DNA of 64,000 nt from an uncultured Alistipes sp. (GCF_963931675.1 NZ_OZ007039.1:653657-717656), one strand, 5' to 3'. Numbered from the stretch's first letter, positions 52,478-61,572 are shown. Program-made: numbers and translations. The notes: generated from the sequence alone by a model not told the origin.

Positions 52478-52621
52478 TCGACGAACCCGCAAGGTCCGCT
52501 ACCGGGCAGCAGCCATTCGGTCCGTCGCACCGAAAACCCCGTTTTCATTTGCCGCAGCACCCGCCTTTTCGGAGCTTTGGCATTGCAGTTCGGTACAGCA
52601 CCCAAGGAAAACCCGTTTTCA

Positions 52622-52653
52622 TTTGGCGGTCCTCCTGCCTTTCGCTATCTTTG
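52622..52653 (+). promoter_or_regulatory. Promoter of the DedA-like gene
   Basis: TTTG (52622-52625), 20 nt, then TATCTTTG (52646-52653), a model Bacteroidetes promoter. A degenerate copy of the same ~50 bp lies 75 bp upstream (about 52531-52581), with its -7 box changed to GAGCTTTG. The leader is ~95 nt and AT/GC mixed, with repeated TTCCxGAAA motifs. Confidence 0.7.
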
Positions 52654-52753
52654 CCCTGCAAAGTCCGAGTTTTCCTGAAAGTCTTCGGGAAGTTTCCGGA
52701 AAATTCCAGAAAACTTCCCGAAACTCCCGAAAAACGCTCGAACAAGTTCCAGC

Positions 52754-53212
52754 ATGGAAGCGATCACCGAATTCCTTATCGACTGGGGCTACTGGGGCCT
52801 CTTTCTCTCGGCATTCATTGCCGGGAGTATTCTGCCGTTCAGCTCCGAAGCCGTGATGGTCGTTCTGGTCCGCATGGGGCTCGATCCCGTGGGATGTGTC
52901 GCCGCCGCAACCCTGGGCAACACCCTCGGCGGCATGACCTGCTACTGGATCGGAAGCCTCGGGCGAACCGAATGGATCACCCGCCTGGGCGTCTCCACCC
53001 GCCAACTCGCCCGGGCCCGGAAATTCCTCTCCGGGCGCGGAGCGATGATGGCCTTCTTCGCCTTCCTGCCCACGATCGGCGAGGCTATTGCCGTCGTACT
53101 GGGGTTGATGCGCAGCAACGTCTGGATTACGGCAGGCTCGATGCTCGCAGGCAAGACCCTGCGCTATGTCGTCATTCTGGCGTCGTTCGAAGGCGCCCTT
53201 TCACTCTTCTGA
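52754..53212 (+). CDS. DedA/YqaA family membrane protein
   Basis: 152 residues. Begins FLIDWGYWGLFLSAFIAGSI, then LPFSSEAVMVVLVRMG, GNTLGGMTCYWIGSLG and ARKFLSGRGAMMAFFAFLPT, GEAIAVVLGLMRSN, as in short YqaA-type members of the SNARE-associated/DedA group. Several membrane segments. Possible lipid transport or membrane homeostasis role. Its stop precedes the GNAT start by 1 nt. Confidence 0.85.
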   Translation: MEAITEFLIDWGYWGLFLSAFIAGSILPFSSEAVMVVLVRMGLDPVGCVAAATLGNTLGGMTCYWIGSLGRTEWITRLGVSTRQLARARKFLSGRGAMMAFFAFLPTIGEAIAVVLGLMRSNVWITAGSMLAGKTLRYVVILASFEGALSLF

Positions 53213-53213
53213 C

Positions 53214-53666
53214 ATGGAAATCCGACCGACCGATACCCCTTCCCGCGAGCTGCTCCTGCTGGCCGACGAATCCGAAGCCTCCGTCAACGACTACCTCCCG
53301 CGCAGCCGTTGCTATGCGGCTTTCGAGGGTGGCCAAATCATCGGGCAGTATCTCCTGTTGCACACACGTCCCTTCACGGCCGAGGTCGTAAACATCGCCG
53401 TAACTCCCGACCGCCAGCGGCAGGGAGTCGGAACCGCCCTGCTGCAACACGCCATCCGCTCCGCCCGTGAGGCGGGATTCCGGATCCTCGAAATCGGAAC
53501 CGGAAACTCCGGCACCGGACAGATCGCCCTCTACGAACGGTGCGGGTTCGTCCGCTGCGGCGTTGACGTCGACTACTTCCGCAAGCACTACCCGGCCCCG
53601 ATCTTCGAAAACGGGGTCGAATGCCGCCACATGGTACGCCTGCGCATGGATCTGCTCCCGGAATAA
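53214..53666 (+). CDS. GNAT family N-acetyltransferase
   Basis: 150 residues from ATG 53214. The acetyl-CoA loop reads VAVTPDRQRQGVGTALLQHA-like (TPDRQRQGVGTALL) with the Q/RxxGxG/A motif, followed by GFRILEIGTGNSGTGQIALY and ERCGFVRCGVDVDYF. The substrate is not predictable. Translated with the DedA-like gene. Its stop lies in a short perfect palindrome (53657-53673). Confidence 0.85.
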   Translation: MEIRPTDTPSRELLLLADESEASVNDYLPRSRCYAAFEGGQIIGQYLLLHTRPFTAEVVNIAVTPDRQRQGVGTALLQHAIRSAREAGFRILEIGTGNSGTGQIALYERCGFVRCGVDVDYFRKHYPAPIFENGVECRHMVRLRMDLLPE

Positions 53667-53696
53667 TTCCGGGTGGCTGCCCGACACCCCCTTGCC

Positions 53697-53718
53697 GCCG
53701 GACAAAAAAAGGTCCGGC
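53697..53718. terminator. Hairpin between converging genes
   Basis: GCCGGAC (53697-53703), an A-rich loop, then GTCCGGC (53712-53718), between the GNAT and ferritin genes. Confidence 0.5.
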
Positions 53719-53815
53719 CCCGCCACGCGGAAACCGGATCACACTGCCTTGACAAAAACTTCTCGATGCGGAGCCCCTGTCCACGGCGGGTCGGGGGTTC
53801 CCATCCGCCTGCGGA

Positions 53816-54340
53816 TCAGGCATTCGCCGAAGCCAGCGGCGCAGCCTGCGTATAGGTACGGGCTGCCAGCTCCTTGTCGAGCATGTAGAGCCCGAACTTG
53901 TTGCCTTCGACGGCTTCGCACGCCGTGATCATCTCACGCGCCGACTCCTCCTCCTCGACCTGCTCGTCCACGAACCAGACCAGCATGTTCGACGAGGCGT
54001 AATCCTTGTCCTCGGCGGCAATCGAGGCCAGGTTGTTGATCATCGCCGTCACCTTCTTCTCATGGACCAGCGTATCCTGGAACATCTCCAGCGGCGAAGC
54101 CCATTCGGTCCGGACCGCCTCGATCGGCTTCAGGGAGACCTTCCCGTCACGCGAAAGAATGTAGTTCATCAGAATGCGGGCATGGTCCTGCTCCTCCTGG
54201 AACTGTACGTAGAACCAGTTCGCAACGCCCTTCAGCCCCTTGGCCTCGGCATCCATCGACATCGAAAGATAGAGATATGCCGACCAGAATTCGGCATTGA
54301 CCTGCGCATTCAGCGCCTCATGCAATTTTTCACTCAACAT
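53816..54340 (-). CDS. Ferritin
   Basis: 174 residues. Non-heme ferritin pattern: LHEALNAQVNAEFWSAYLYL at the start, WFYVQFQEEQDHARILMNYI with Glu/His of the ferroxidase site, then FVDEQVEEEESAREMITACE. It oxidises and stores iron in the cytoplasm. A good -7 box (minus TATATTTG, 54396-54389) with TTTG about 22 nt upstream lies before the start. Monocistronic. Confidence 0.92.
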   Translation of the reverse strand: MLSEKLHEALNAQVNAEFWSAYLYLSMSMDAEAKGLKGVANWFYVQFQEEQDHARILMNYILSRDGKVSLKPIEAVRTEWASPLEMFQDTLVHEKKVTAMINNLASIAAEDKDYASSNMLVWFVDEQVEEEESAREMITACEAVEGNKFGLYMLDKELAARTYTQAAPLASANA

Positions 54341-54546
54341 AGCGGTAACTTTTTAGCTTGACACTGTTTTGTTTGTTGTTTGCTGAGGCAAATATACAAT
54401 AGTTTTCCGTTATTTGTACAAAAACTTCGATCATATTTTTTTATACCCCGATGGCCGGAAAATAAGGCGGCATCCGAACCGCAGTCCGAATACCGCCACA
54501 CGGTGCCGTAGGGAAGTTCCGATCCGGAAGGCTGCCCGAAGCGGGG

Positions 54547-54990
54547 TCAGTCGTCGATGTCGACCAGCCGGAAATCCCGGTCGAACTCCAGGTCGAGGCC
54601 GTTGTCGAGTTCCACGTCATAGCTCCGGCGATCCTGCTCGATGCAGACGACCTTCCGACCGGAAAAACGGCTCGCCACACAATCCTGAATCGGTTTCGGG
54701 ACAATCGCCGCTGGCACTTCGCCATATTTGCAGTCGACCTCCTTCCAGTCGCCGTTCTTCAGGAACTCGATCTTCGAGCCGTTGACGAAGATCACCTTGT
54801 ACTTCTTGTCGAACCAATCCTCGTCGACCTTTGCATAGGAGACCTCCACCCCCTTGAAATGGGTCGTGATGAATTGTTGCGCGGCAGCCGGAAGCTCCCC
54901 GACGACAATGATGCGGTCGTTGCCCGCCGAGGCCGGAAGAATCGAAAGCGCGGCAAAGAGCGCGGCCATAAGAATCGTAAGTCGTTTCAT
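54547..54990 (-). CDS. PepSY-like (DUF2874) periplasmic protein
   Basis: 147 residues from ATG 54990. Signal peptide (LTILMAALFAALSILPASAG), then two repeats of a PepSY-like beta-lactamase-inhibitor-type fold: LPAAAQQFITTHFKGVEVSY and YKVIFVNGSKIEFLKNGDWK, then VPKPIQDCVASRFSGRKVVC and YDVELDNGLDLEFDRDFRLV. It is encoded 94 nt downstream of the sensor kinase, a common pairing in Bacteroidetes, so it may modulate sensing or be a target. Confidence 0.8.
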   Translation of the reverse strand: MKRLTILMAALFAALSILPASAGNDRIIVVGELPAAAQQFITTHFKGVEVSYAKVDEDWFDKKYKVIFVNGSKIEFLKNGDWKEVDCKYGEVPAAIVPKPIQDCVASRFSGRKVVCIEQDRRSYDVELDNGLDLEFDRDFRLVDIDD

Positions 54991-55084
54991 AATCGTACGT
55001 TTTTTATCGGTTTTAGTGAATTTCGTACTGCAAAGGTGCGGCCCGAAACTGAAACGAATCTGAAAAAAGAGATGGAAACGGGAA

Positions 55085-56365
55085 TTATTCCGGAAAATCC
55101 ACCGTAAAAACATGGCGGCCGTCCCGGAAAGCATAGCTGATCCGCAGCCCGTAGAGGCGGCACACGGCATCCGCGATGGCAAGCCCCAGCCCCGTGGAAC
55201 CGGGTTTCTTCGTCCCCTGATAGAAGCGGTCGAAAATATGTCCGGCATCCAAAGGCCCCTCCGAGGCGTCGTTGTCGATCTCGAAACGCCGCGCCGAAAT
55301 CCGGACACGGACCTCGCCCCCCTCGGCCCCGTGCACGAAGGCGTTCTTCACGAGATTGCCGACCAGGCTCCCCGCCAGCGAGGGGTTCATGCGGGCCGTC
55401 AGCGGCGCTTCGTCCGTCAGTTCGAGCCGGATGTCGCGGTAGGCGTAAATTTCGGCCAGGTCCTCGGCCGTGCGGCGGATCAGGGCGTTCAGGTCCACCG
55501 CCTCGGTCTCGGGGAACTGCCCGTTGTCGATCTTCGACAGCAGCAGCAGCGAACGGTTCAATCGTACCAGGTGGTCCAGCGTGCGCTGCACCTTGGCAAT
55601 CTCGCCCAACTGCTCCTCGGTCAGCCCGCGGGGGTCGTCCACCAGCATCTCCAGCCGATTGCGGCAGACCGCCAGCGGCGTCTGCATTTCGTGCGAGGCG
55701 TTGCCGATGAACTGCTTCTGCCGTTCGAACGACGATTCGGCACGCGCAGCGTACCGCTCGGCCGCCTCGTTGAGCCGCCGGAACTCCGTCACCGAGGTTT
55801 CGACCGCCAGCGGTGGATTCTGGCCGCCCACCGTATAGCTGTCCAGCCACCGCAGCAGCGCATACAACGGCCGCATCGTGCGGTGGAGCACCACGACCGT
55901 CACCAGCAGCACCAGCAGCAGCAAAAAGAGATAAAGGAAGATGATGCTGTAGAAAATCGCCTCGCGGAGATCCTCCTTCTCGATGCTCGGCGACATCACC
56001 GTCAGCTCGTACCACTGTCCGTCGGCATCCCGGAAGGTTTTGCGCAGCACCCGGGCCGGTTCGCGGTCGTCGCGCTCGGGGATGAAGATCTCCTCATCGG
56101 TATAGGTCTCCCGAGGGTGTGGAGCCGATGCACCGTCCGGCAGCCGATAAAGAAAATAGCCGCTGTTGCCGTCGGACTCCGAGCCGGGAAGCTGACGCCC
56201 CGCCAGCACCCGTTTGACAATCACTTCGGCACGCGCTTCGAGCACGTCGTCCGTCTCGTCGTTGATCTCGTCGATCATCGCAAAGTAGAACAGCGCCGCC
56301 CACCCCGCCAGCAGCAGCGAAAGCACCCACGAAAGGTGCAGCAGAATGCGGTAAACGAGTTTCAC
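55085..56365 (-). CDS. Sensor histidine kinase
   Basis: 426 residues. Two membrane helices (LSWVLSLLLAGWAALFYFA near the start and IIFLYLFLLLLVLLVTVVVL at ~140) flank a periplasmic sensor. H-box FIGNASHEMQTPLAVCR, N-box NLVKNAFVHGAEGG and G-box GSTGLGLAIADAVCRL. It is the phospho-donor for the regulator encoded just upstream, with which it overlaps by 4 nt. The stimulus is unknown; the PepSY-like gene downstream hints at an envelope signal. Confidence 0.92.
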   Translation of the reverse strand: MKLVYRILLHLSWVLSLLLAGWAALFYFAMIDEINDETDDVLEARAEVIVKRVLAGRQLPGSESDGNSGYFLYRLPDGASAPHPRETYTDEEIFIPERDDREPARVLRKTFRDADGQWYELTVMSPSIEKEDLREAIFYSIIFLYLFLLLLVLLVTVVVLHRTMRPLYALLRWLDSYTVGGQNPPLAVETSVTEFRRLNEAAERYAARAESSFERQKQFIGNASHEMQTPLAVCRNRLEMLVDDPRGLTEEQLGEIAKVQRTLDHLVRLNRSLLLLSKIDNGQFPETEAVDLNALIRRTAEDLAEIYAYRDIRLELTDEAPLTARMNPSLAGSLVGNLVKNAFVHGAEGGEVRVRISARRFEIDNDASEGPLDAGHIFDRFYQGTKKPGSTGLGLAIADAVCRLYGLRISYAFRDGRHVFTVDFPE

Positions 56366-57039
56366 GGCCGAACGAGCTTATAACCGAATCCGTAGACGGC
56401 GCGGATCTCGATGTCGGCACCCGCATCGTGGAGCTTGCGCCGCAGGTTCTTCATCTGCGCGTAGACGAAATCGAAGTTGTCCACCTGGTCGATATGATCG
56501 CCCCAGACCCCTTCGGCCAGTGCCGCCTTGTCGACCGTATGGTTCGGGCGCGTCATGAAGTAGTGCAGGATGTCGTACTCCTTGCGGAGCAGTTCCAACG
56601 GGCGTCCCGCCACCTCCACCCTCCGGCTGTCGGGCCACAGGCGCACGTTCCCCGCGTCGAGGCTCTCATAGCCGTCGCGCTGGTGGCGGCGCAGCACGCT
56701 CCGGATCCGGGCGCTCAGCTCCGCCAGGTGGAACGGCTTCGGAAGGTAGTCGTCGGCTCCCAGCTCCAGTCCCTCGATCTTGTCATCCAGTGAATCGCGC
56801 GCCGAGATGATGATCACCCCGGCCCGGTTGCGGCGGCGCTTCAACTCTTCGAGCAGCCGCAGGCCGCTGCCGTCGGGCAGCATGATGTCCAACAGGATGC
56901 AGTCGTAGTCGTAGGCCGCGAGTTTGTCCGACGCCGAGGCGTAATCCGCAGCCTGCTCCACGACGTACTGCTCCCGCACAAGCGTCTGCACCATGATCTC
57001 CCGCAGGGAGGGTTCGTCTTCGACAATCAATATTTTCAT
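56362..57039 (-). CDS. OmpR-type response regulator
   Basis: 225 residues. Receiver domain with IVEDEPSLREI, phospho-acceptor Asp in DCILLDIMLPDGSGL, and IIISARDSLDDKIEGLELGA. DNA-binding winged helix with LLRKEYDILHYFMTRPNHTV and VYAQMKNLRRKLHDAG. First gene of the regulator-kinase(-PepSY) transcript. Target genes are unknown. Confidence 0.93.
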   Translation of the reverse strand: MKILIVEDEPSLREIMVQTLVREQYVVEQAADYASASDKLAAYDYDCILLDIMLPDGSGLRLLEELKRRRNRAGVIIISARDSLDDKIEGLELGADDYLPKPFHLAELSARIRSVLRRHQRDGYESLDAGNVRLWPDSRRVEVAGRPLELLRKEYDILHYFMTRPNHTVDKAALAEGVWGDHIDQVDNFDFVYAQMKNLRRKLHDAGADIEIRAVYGFGYKLVRP

Positions 57040-57138
57040 AACAATCCTATTTTTTCAAGAAGAGCGGTTCCGCTGATCGGGCCGCTTCCGCCCCGAAGGT
57101 AACCCCCGAATCCGAAAGGAAACTGAAACGCTCCGTCC

Positions 57139-57639
57139 CTATCGCAGTTCGCAACGCATGATCCACTCTTCGGCGTGTTCCCCGACAATCCGGAACCCGA
57201 GACGGCGGTAGAGTCTTCCGGCCGGATTGGCCCGCTGCACGGAGAGCGATACCGCCGCAAAGCCCCGGCTGCGCAGTTCATCCAGCAAAGCCTGCACCAG
57301 TCTCGTCCCGACGCCCCGCCCGCGGCTGTCCGGGTAAAGGGCCACGGCCAGTTCGGGAATTGCCTCCCCGGTCCATCCGAACCCCCGCAGGCAGCGGCTC
57401 CACGCCGCACCGATCACCCGTCCGCCCGCCTCGGCCACCAGCCCGCAATCCGTTTCGCGGGTCCCGAACCCGTCGACATAGATCCGGAGTTCCGGCATCC
57501 GGATCACCTCCCGCGGCACCCGTCGTACAGGGTCCGGCTGCCAGATCGCCTCGTAGAGAAAATCCGCCAGCAACGGGGTCTCCTCCGCCCGAAGCGGGCG
57601 GATCACCACCCTGTCCATCGTCCTGTTCATACAATCCAT
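57139..57639 (-). CDS. GNAT family N-acetyltransferase
   Basis: 166 residues (Met at 57630 or 57618 are alternative starts). The CoA-binding section reads AVALYPDSRGRGVGTRLVQA, followed by FAAVSLSVQRANPAGRLYRR and LGFRIVGEHAEEWIM, a complete GNAT fold. N-terminal half IRPLRAEETPLLADFLYEAI. Substrate unknown. Between the fabH operon terminator and the regulator gene. Confidence 0.85.
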   Translation of the reverse strand: MDCMNRTMDRVVIRPLRAEETPLLADFLYEAIWQPDPVRRVPREVIRMPELRIYVDGFGTRETDCGLVAEAGGRVIGAAWSRCLRGFGWTGEAIPELAVALYPDSRGRGVGTRLVQALLDELRSRGFAAVSLSVQRANPAGRLYRRLGFRIVGEHAEEWIMRCELR

Positions 57640-57734
57640 TTACGGCTTCGTCCGGTTTCACACCGCCGTCCGGCAAGCGGTTCAGTCACCAACCAAAGAT
57701 ACGAAATTTCCGCCGTCCACACACGTTTCATTCA

Positions 57735-57771
57735 CCAAAAAAGCGATGCACCCCTTTCGGAGCGCATCGCT
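57735..57771 (-). terminator. Terminator of the rpmF-plsX-fabH operon
   Basis: On the minus strand AGCGATGC (57771-57764) pairs with GCATCGCT (57749-57742) and is followed by a T6 run. It lies ~310 nt after the fabH stop, so the repeat region is transcribed as a 3' untranslated region. Confidence 0.8.
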
Positions 57772-57835
57772 CAATTTTCGGATAAGGGAATGCGACCGAG
57801 CTCCTTAAGAACCGTCTCATCTCCTCCCTCTCCTC

Positions 57836-58068
57836 ACCTTCTCAGGGCGGGCCCGCAACCGGGCTTCTTGCAGAAATCACCTTGTCACTCCCTCCCCCTC
57901 TCTTCAGGAAGGTACGCAGGCAGGCGTCTTACAAAACCGCTTCAGCACCCCTTCCATCTCGTCAAGGCAGGTGCGCAGGCAGGCCGTTTGCATCGACCAC
58001 TTCCTGCCCCTCTTCAGGCGAGTTCGCAGGCAGGCCGTTTACATCGGCCTCTTCCTGCTGCTGCCCCC
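57836..58068. repeat. Four imperfect direct repeats of ~52-59 bp downstream of fabH
   Basis: The core CGCAGGCAGGC occurs at ~57915, ~57974 and ~58025, each preceded by CTCxTCAxG and followed by a similar ~30-nt tail; a more divergent copy begins at ~57840. No open reading frame is convincing. Function unknown; it lies in the transcribed 3' region of the fabH operon. Confidence 0.65.
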
Positions 58069-58082
58069 TCTCGGCCCCGGGG

Positions 58083-59087
58083 TTATGCCTTCGAGCCGTC
58101 GTAGGCCCACTTCACGTAGACGGCACCCCAGGTGTATCCGCCGCCAAAGGCAGCGAGAATCAGGTTGTCACCCTTGCGAAGCTCCTTCTCGTAGTCGTAG
58201 AGGCAGGTCGGGATCGTGGCGGCCGTCGTATTACCGTTGCGGTCGATGTTGATCATGCACTTGTCCTGGGTAATGCCCATGCGGCGGGCCGTAGCATCGA
58301 TGATGCGCAGGTTCGCCTGGTGGGGAACCAGGAAGCGGATATCCTCACCCGTCAGGTGGTGGCGCTCCATCATCTCCACCGAAACGTCCGACATCTTCGA
58401 AACGGCAGCCTTGAAGACCGCATGTCCGTCCCACATGATCGTGTGCCAGTTGTTCTGCACGGTCTCGATCGATGCCGGGTAGCGCGAACCGCCCGCCTTC
58501 ATGTAGAGCTGCAACTCACCCGAACCATCCGAACGAAGGATCGAATCGATCACTCCGTAACCGTCGGTGTTCGGCTCCAGCAGCACGGCCGCAGCCGCAT
58601 CGCCGAAGAGCGGGCAGGTCGAGCGGTCCGTGTAGTCGATGATCGACGACATCTTGTCGGCTCCCACGACGATGACACGCTTGCTCGTACCGGCCTCGAT
58701 GAACTTCGCACCCGTTGTCAAGGCGAAGAGGAATCCGCTGCAGGCCGCCGATACGTCGTAGGCGAAGGCATTCTTGCAACCCGCCTGGTCGGCAATCAGG
58801 TTACCCGTCGAAGGGAAGAACATGTCGGGGGTCACCGTGGCGCAGATCACCACGTCGATCGACATCGGGTCCACACCCGTCTTGTCGAGCAGGTTCATGA
58901 CGGCACGCGCTCCCATGTAGGAGGTTCCGATGCCTTCGCCCTTGAGGATGTGGCGCGTCTTGATGCCGGTATGCGACATGATCCACTCGTCGTTCGTGTC
59001 GACCATCCGGCTCAACTCGTCGTTGGTCAGGATGTAATCGGGCAGGTACTGTCCCACGCCCGTAATCGCTGCTGTTATCTTACCCAT
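58083..59087 (-). CDS. fabH: 3-oxoacyl-ACP synthase III
   Basis: 334 residues. KASIII features are all visible: catalytic Cys in [19 protein letters not shown], His in [20 protein letters not shown] and Asn in [14 protein letters not shown]. The N-terminus [20 protein letters not shown] is typical. It condenses acetyl-CoA with malonyl-ACP to start fatty acid synthesis. Last gene of the DUF177-rpmF-plsX-fabH operon. Confidence 0.95.
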   Translation of the reverse strand: MGKITAAITGVGQYLPDYILTNDELSRMVDTNDEWIMSHTGIKTRHILKGEGIGTSYMGARAVMNLLDKTGVDPMSIDVVICATVTPDMFFPSTGNLIADQAGCKNAFAYDVSAACSGFLFALTTGAKFIEAGTSKRVIVVGADKMSSIIDYTDRSTCPLFGDAAAAVLLEPNTDGYGVIDSILRSDGSGELQLYMKAGGSRYPASIETVQNNWHTIMWDGHAVFKAAVSKMSDVSVEMMERHHLTGEDIRFLVPHQANLRIIDATARRMGITQDKCMINIDRNGNTTAATIPTCLYDYEKELRKGDNLILAAFGGGYTWGAVYVKWAYDGSKA

Positions 59088-59121
59088 TAACTTAACTTTT
59101 GCTTACTCTTGGTGATAAACT

Positions 59122-60069
59122 TTAATTTTTGAACGCCTGCTGCAGTTTCGCCGTCAGACCGGCCTTGATGACCTGCTCGGTCGACAGGATCATGCTCTTG
59201 ATGGCCTTCGGCGACGAACAGCCGTGTCCGATGATGATCGGAGCATTGACTCCCAGTACGGGCGTACCGCCCACGTTCTCGTAATTCATGGCGTCCCAGA
59301 AGGCATTGCGGCCGCCCAGCGCCAGATTGATCCGATAGAGGCCCTCGGCCATCTTCAGCACCGTGTTGCCCACGAAACCGTCGCAGACGATCACATCGGC
59401 AACCTTGCCCGAGAAGATGTGCGAACCCTCGACATTGCCCACGAAATGGATCCGGCTGTCGGCCTTCAGCAATTCGTAAACGGCCTTGGCCTGTGCATTG
59501 CCCTTGGTCTCCTCCTCGCCGATGTTCAGCACGGCGACACGAGGATTCTCGATCCCCAGCACCGACTCGGCGTAGATCGAACCGATCAGACCGTACTGAG
59601 CCAGCACTTCGGGTTTGCAATCCACGTTGAGACCCACGTCGAGCAGCAGCGCCGGGCGTCCTGCGACCGTGGGGACCAGGGACGAGATCGTCGGGCGGAT
59701 GACCCCTTCGATCGTTTTTACGGCATACATCGAGCCGACCATCATTGCGCCCGTGGACCCGGCGCTGGCAAAGCCGTCGACGGCTCCTTTGGCCAGGTAT
59801 CCGAACCCTACCGTGATGCTCGAATCGCTCTTGGTTTGAAAAGCTTTGGCCGGGTGGTCGCCCATCTCGATCACTTCGCTCGTGGGAACGATGGTGAACC
59901 GCTCGGCAGGACACCCGTCCGAAGCGAGTACGGACTTGATTTTCTGCTCGTCACCGAACAGGACGATCCGGCTCTCCGAACCGATCGCATCAAGTGCCAT
60001 GACAGCACCCTTGACGGCCGCTTCGGGTGCGAAATCGCCGCCCATGGCGTCTACACCAATCTTTATCAT
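59122..60069 (-). CDS. plsX: Phosphate acyltransferase PlsX
   Basis: 315 residues from ATG 60069 (MIKIGVDAMGGDFAPEAAVK); the longer frame upstream is rejected because the family starts here. Other signatures: MGDHPAKAFQTKSDSSITVG, GFASAGSTGAMMVGSMYAVK and VIVCDGFVGNTVLKMAEGLY. It makes acyl-phosphate from acyl-ACP for phospholipid synthesis. Between rpmF and fabH, the standard bacterial order. Confidence 0.95.
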   Translation of the reverse strand: MIKIGVDAMGGDFAPEAAVKGAVMALDAIGSESRIVLFGDEQKIKSVLASDGCPAERFTIVPTSEVIEMGDHPAKAFQTKSDSSITVGFGYLAKGAVDGFASAGSTGAMMVGSMYAVKTIEGVIRPTISSLVPTVAGRPALLLDVGLNVDCKPEVLAQYGLIGSIYAESVLGIENPRVAVLNIGEEETKGNAQAKAVYELLKADSRIHFVGNVEGSHIFSGKVADVIVCDGFVGNTVLKMAEGLYRINLALGGRNAFWDAMNYENVGGTPVLGVNAPIIIGHGCSSPKAIKSMILSTEQVIKAGLTAKLQQAFKN

Positions 60070-60198
60070 ACTCGTACGAATTGGTTGAAACTTCGAACCC
60101 GACTGCTCCGGAATCTGCGAGAAATCCCTGCAAACCGGGCCCTTCTTGAACTGAAAAAGAGGCCTCCCGACCCGGGAATGCACTCTTCTCGACCGAAT

Positions 60199-60384
60199 TT
60201 ATTCGGCTGCCTTCTTCTCGATGGCGAGCTTGCCACGATAGAAACCGCACTCCGGGCATACTCGGTGGTAAAGAACCGAAGCCCCGCAGTTCGAGCAGGT
60301 TACGACCGTAGGAACGACAGCCTTGTAGTGAGTTCTGCGCTTGTCGCGTCGCGTCGACGAGATTTTGTGTTTAGGATGTGCCAT
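60199..60384 (-). CDS. rpmF: 50S ribosomal protein L32
   Basis: 61 residues. MAHPKHKISSTRRDKRRTHY is the L32 start, and TCSNCGASVLYHRVCPECGF gives the two CxxC zinc knuckles of the zinc-bound form. 33 nt after the DUF177 gene, as in most bacteria. Confidence 0.97.
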   Translation of the reverse strand: MAHPKHKISSTRRDKRRTHYKAVVPTVVTCSNCGASVLYHRVCPECGFYRGKLAIEKKAAE

Positions 60385-60417
60385 TTTACAACTCTAATTT
60401 ATAGTTCGACTTTTAAA

Positions 60418-61014
60418 TCATTGCTTCTCTCTCTCCGGGTCCGCCGCATCGGCAGCCTGCGAGGTCTTGGCCACCATCTGCTCGCGCAGGGCGGCCAACT
60501 TGGCCCACTCGCCGTCGTTGTGCCCGCGGGCGGCAGCCTGCGCCTCGATGGCGGAGAATTCACGGTCCGAGACGATCCGGAAACGCTCCAGCATCTCGGG
60601 ATTGCACTCCCCTTCGGGATGCACCCGCTGGTAGGGCAGCGACAGCACGATGCTCTCGTAGATATACTGTGCGAGATCCACCTGCTCCTCGCCCGGCAGC
60701 AGCCACAGCACTTCGCCGTCGTATTCGCGCACCTCATCGGAGAACTTCACCAGCAGACGCCCCTCGAAATCGATGGGGATGCGGCAATCCTCCAGGCAGC
60801 GGTCACACGCCACGACGACATGGCCCGAAATCGAAACATCGAGCACGAGCTGCGACTCCTCCCGATTCAGGTCGACCCGCACCTCGCACGCTCCGTCCTT
60901 GATTTCCGTGTTCTCGAAGGCTTCGAACAACGATTTATCCACCGCAAACCGGAATTCGTGGTGACCGTTTTTCAACCCTTTGAAGGCAATCGAATATCGC
61001 TGTGTTTCCTCCAT
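60418..61014 (-). CDS. DUF177 (YceD-like) protein
   Basis: 198 residues from ATG 61014 (MEETQRYSIAFKGLKNGHHE). The DUF177 core CDRCLEDCRIPIDFEGRLLV is clear, with acidic DGEVLWLLPGEEQVDLAQYI after it. Proteins of this family are linked to 23S rRNA metabolism and always sit before rpmF. First gene of the operon. Promoter: minus TTTG (61063-61060), 19 nt, TAACTTTG (61040-61033). Confidence 0.9.
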   Translation of the reverse strand: MEETQRYSIAFKGLKNGHHEFRFAVDKSLFEAFENTEIKDGACEVRVDLNREESQLVLDVSISGHVVVACDRCLEDCRIPIDFEGRLLVKFSDEVREYDGEVLWLLPGEEQVDLAQYIYESIVLSLPYQRVHPEGECNPEMLERFRIVSDREFSAIEAQAAARGHNDGEWAKLAALREQMVAKTSQAADAADPEREKQ

Positions 61015-61032
61015 TTGAACACATTTAGTGCG

Positions 61033-61063
61033 CAAAGTTACGAAAAAATAAGACATTTGCAAA
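61033..61063 (-). promoter_or_regulatory. Promoter of DUF177-rpmF-plsX-fabH operon
   Basis: Minus strand TTTG, 19 nt, TAACTTTG: both boxes fit the Bacteroidetes consensus at the normal distance, 19 nt before the DUF177 start. Confidence 0.75.
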
Positions 61064-61173
61064 GAAAACTAAGAGTTTTAGCATCCAGGCCCCCGGACTG
61101 CAAGCTCCGGAGAGAGCTCCGAGGCGGTGAAAAATTTGCTTTTGCCCACGACTTGCGCTATCTTTGTCCCGAC

Positions 61174-61572
61174 ATGGAGGAACAAGGTTTCAAAATCGAG
61201 TTGAAAAGCCGCTACGACGAGTGGTGGCGCTACAATGCCGACCTGATGTGCGGTTGTTTCGATGCCGACGACAACCGCATCGGATTCGCTTCGGCGGCTT
61301 CCGATGTGGCGGACGTAGGGGCGAATCTCTCCGTGCGCCCGGCCGACATTCCTGCGGCCCGGAGCGTCGTCCTGACCACGCCGCCGTGTCATCACCTGGT
61401 GCTCTACGTCTACATCATCCCCCACACGTTGCCCGCCGGCAACGACATCGACTCCACCCGCCCCTTCGAGGCCGAGATCCGCATCTCCCGGGGCGGAAAG
61501 TTCCTGTGCACCGAGAAGCGCGCCATCAACCAATGGTCGGGAGCGTCGATCGAGCTGAAAATCAACAATTAG
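61174..61572 (+). CDS. Conserved hypothetical protein
   Basis: 132 residues from ATG 61174. Not recognised by family name. It is beta-rich (GFKIELKSRYDEWWRYNADL, LVLYVYIIPHTLPAGNDIDS, RPFEAEIRISRGGKFLCTEK) and ends ASIELKINN. Its promoter is clear: TTTG (61135), 20 nt, TATCTTTG (61159-61166), placing the transcript start within a few nt of the ATG, so the mRNA may be almost leaderless. It shares a bidirectional terminator with gap. Confidence 0.8.
   Translation: MEEQGFKIELKSRYDEWWRYNADLMCGCFDADDNRIGFASAASDVADVGANLSVRPADIPAARSVVLTTPPCHHLVLYVYIIPHTLPAGNDIDSTRPFEAEIRISRGGKFLCTEKRAINQWSGASIELKINN

Noticed and set aside
55112..56383. 423-codon plus-strand frame
   Set aside because: Antisense of the histidine kinase gene.
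59224..61572. 782-codon plus-strand frame
   Set aside because: Only its last 132 codons are a real gene (start 61174, own promoter); the rest is antisense to plsX, rpmF and DUF177.
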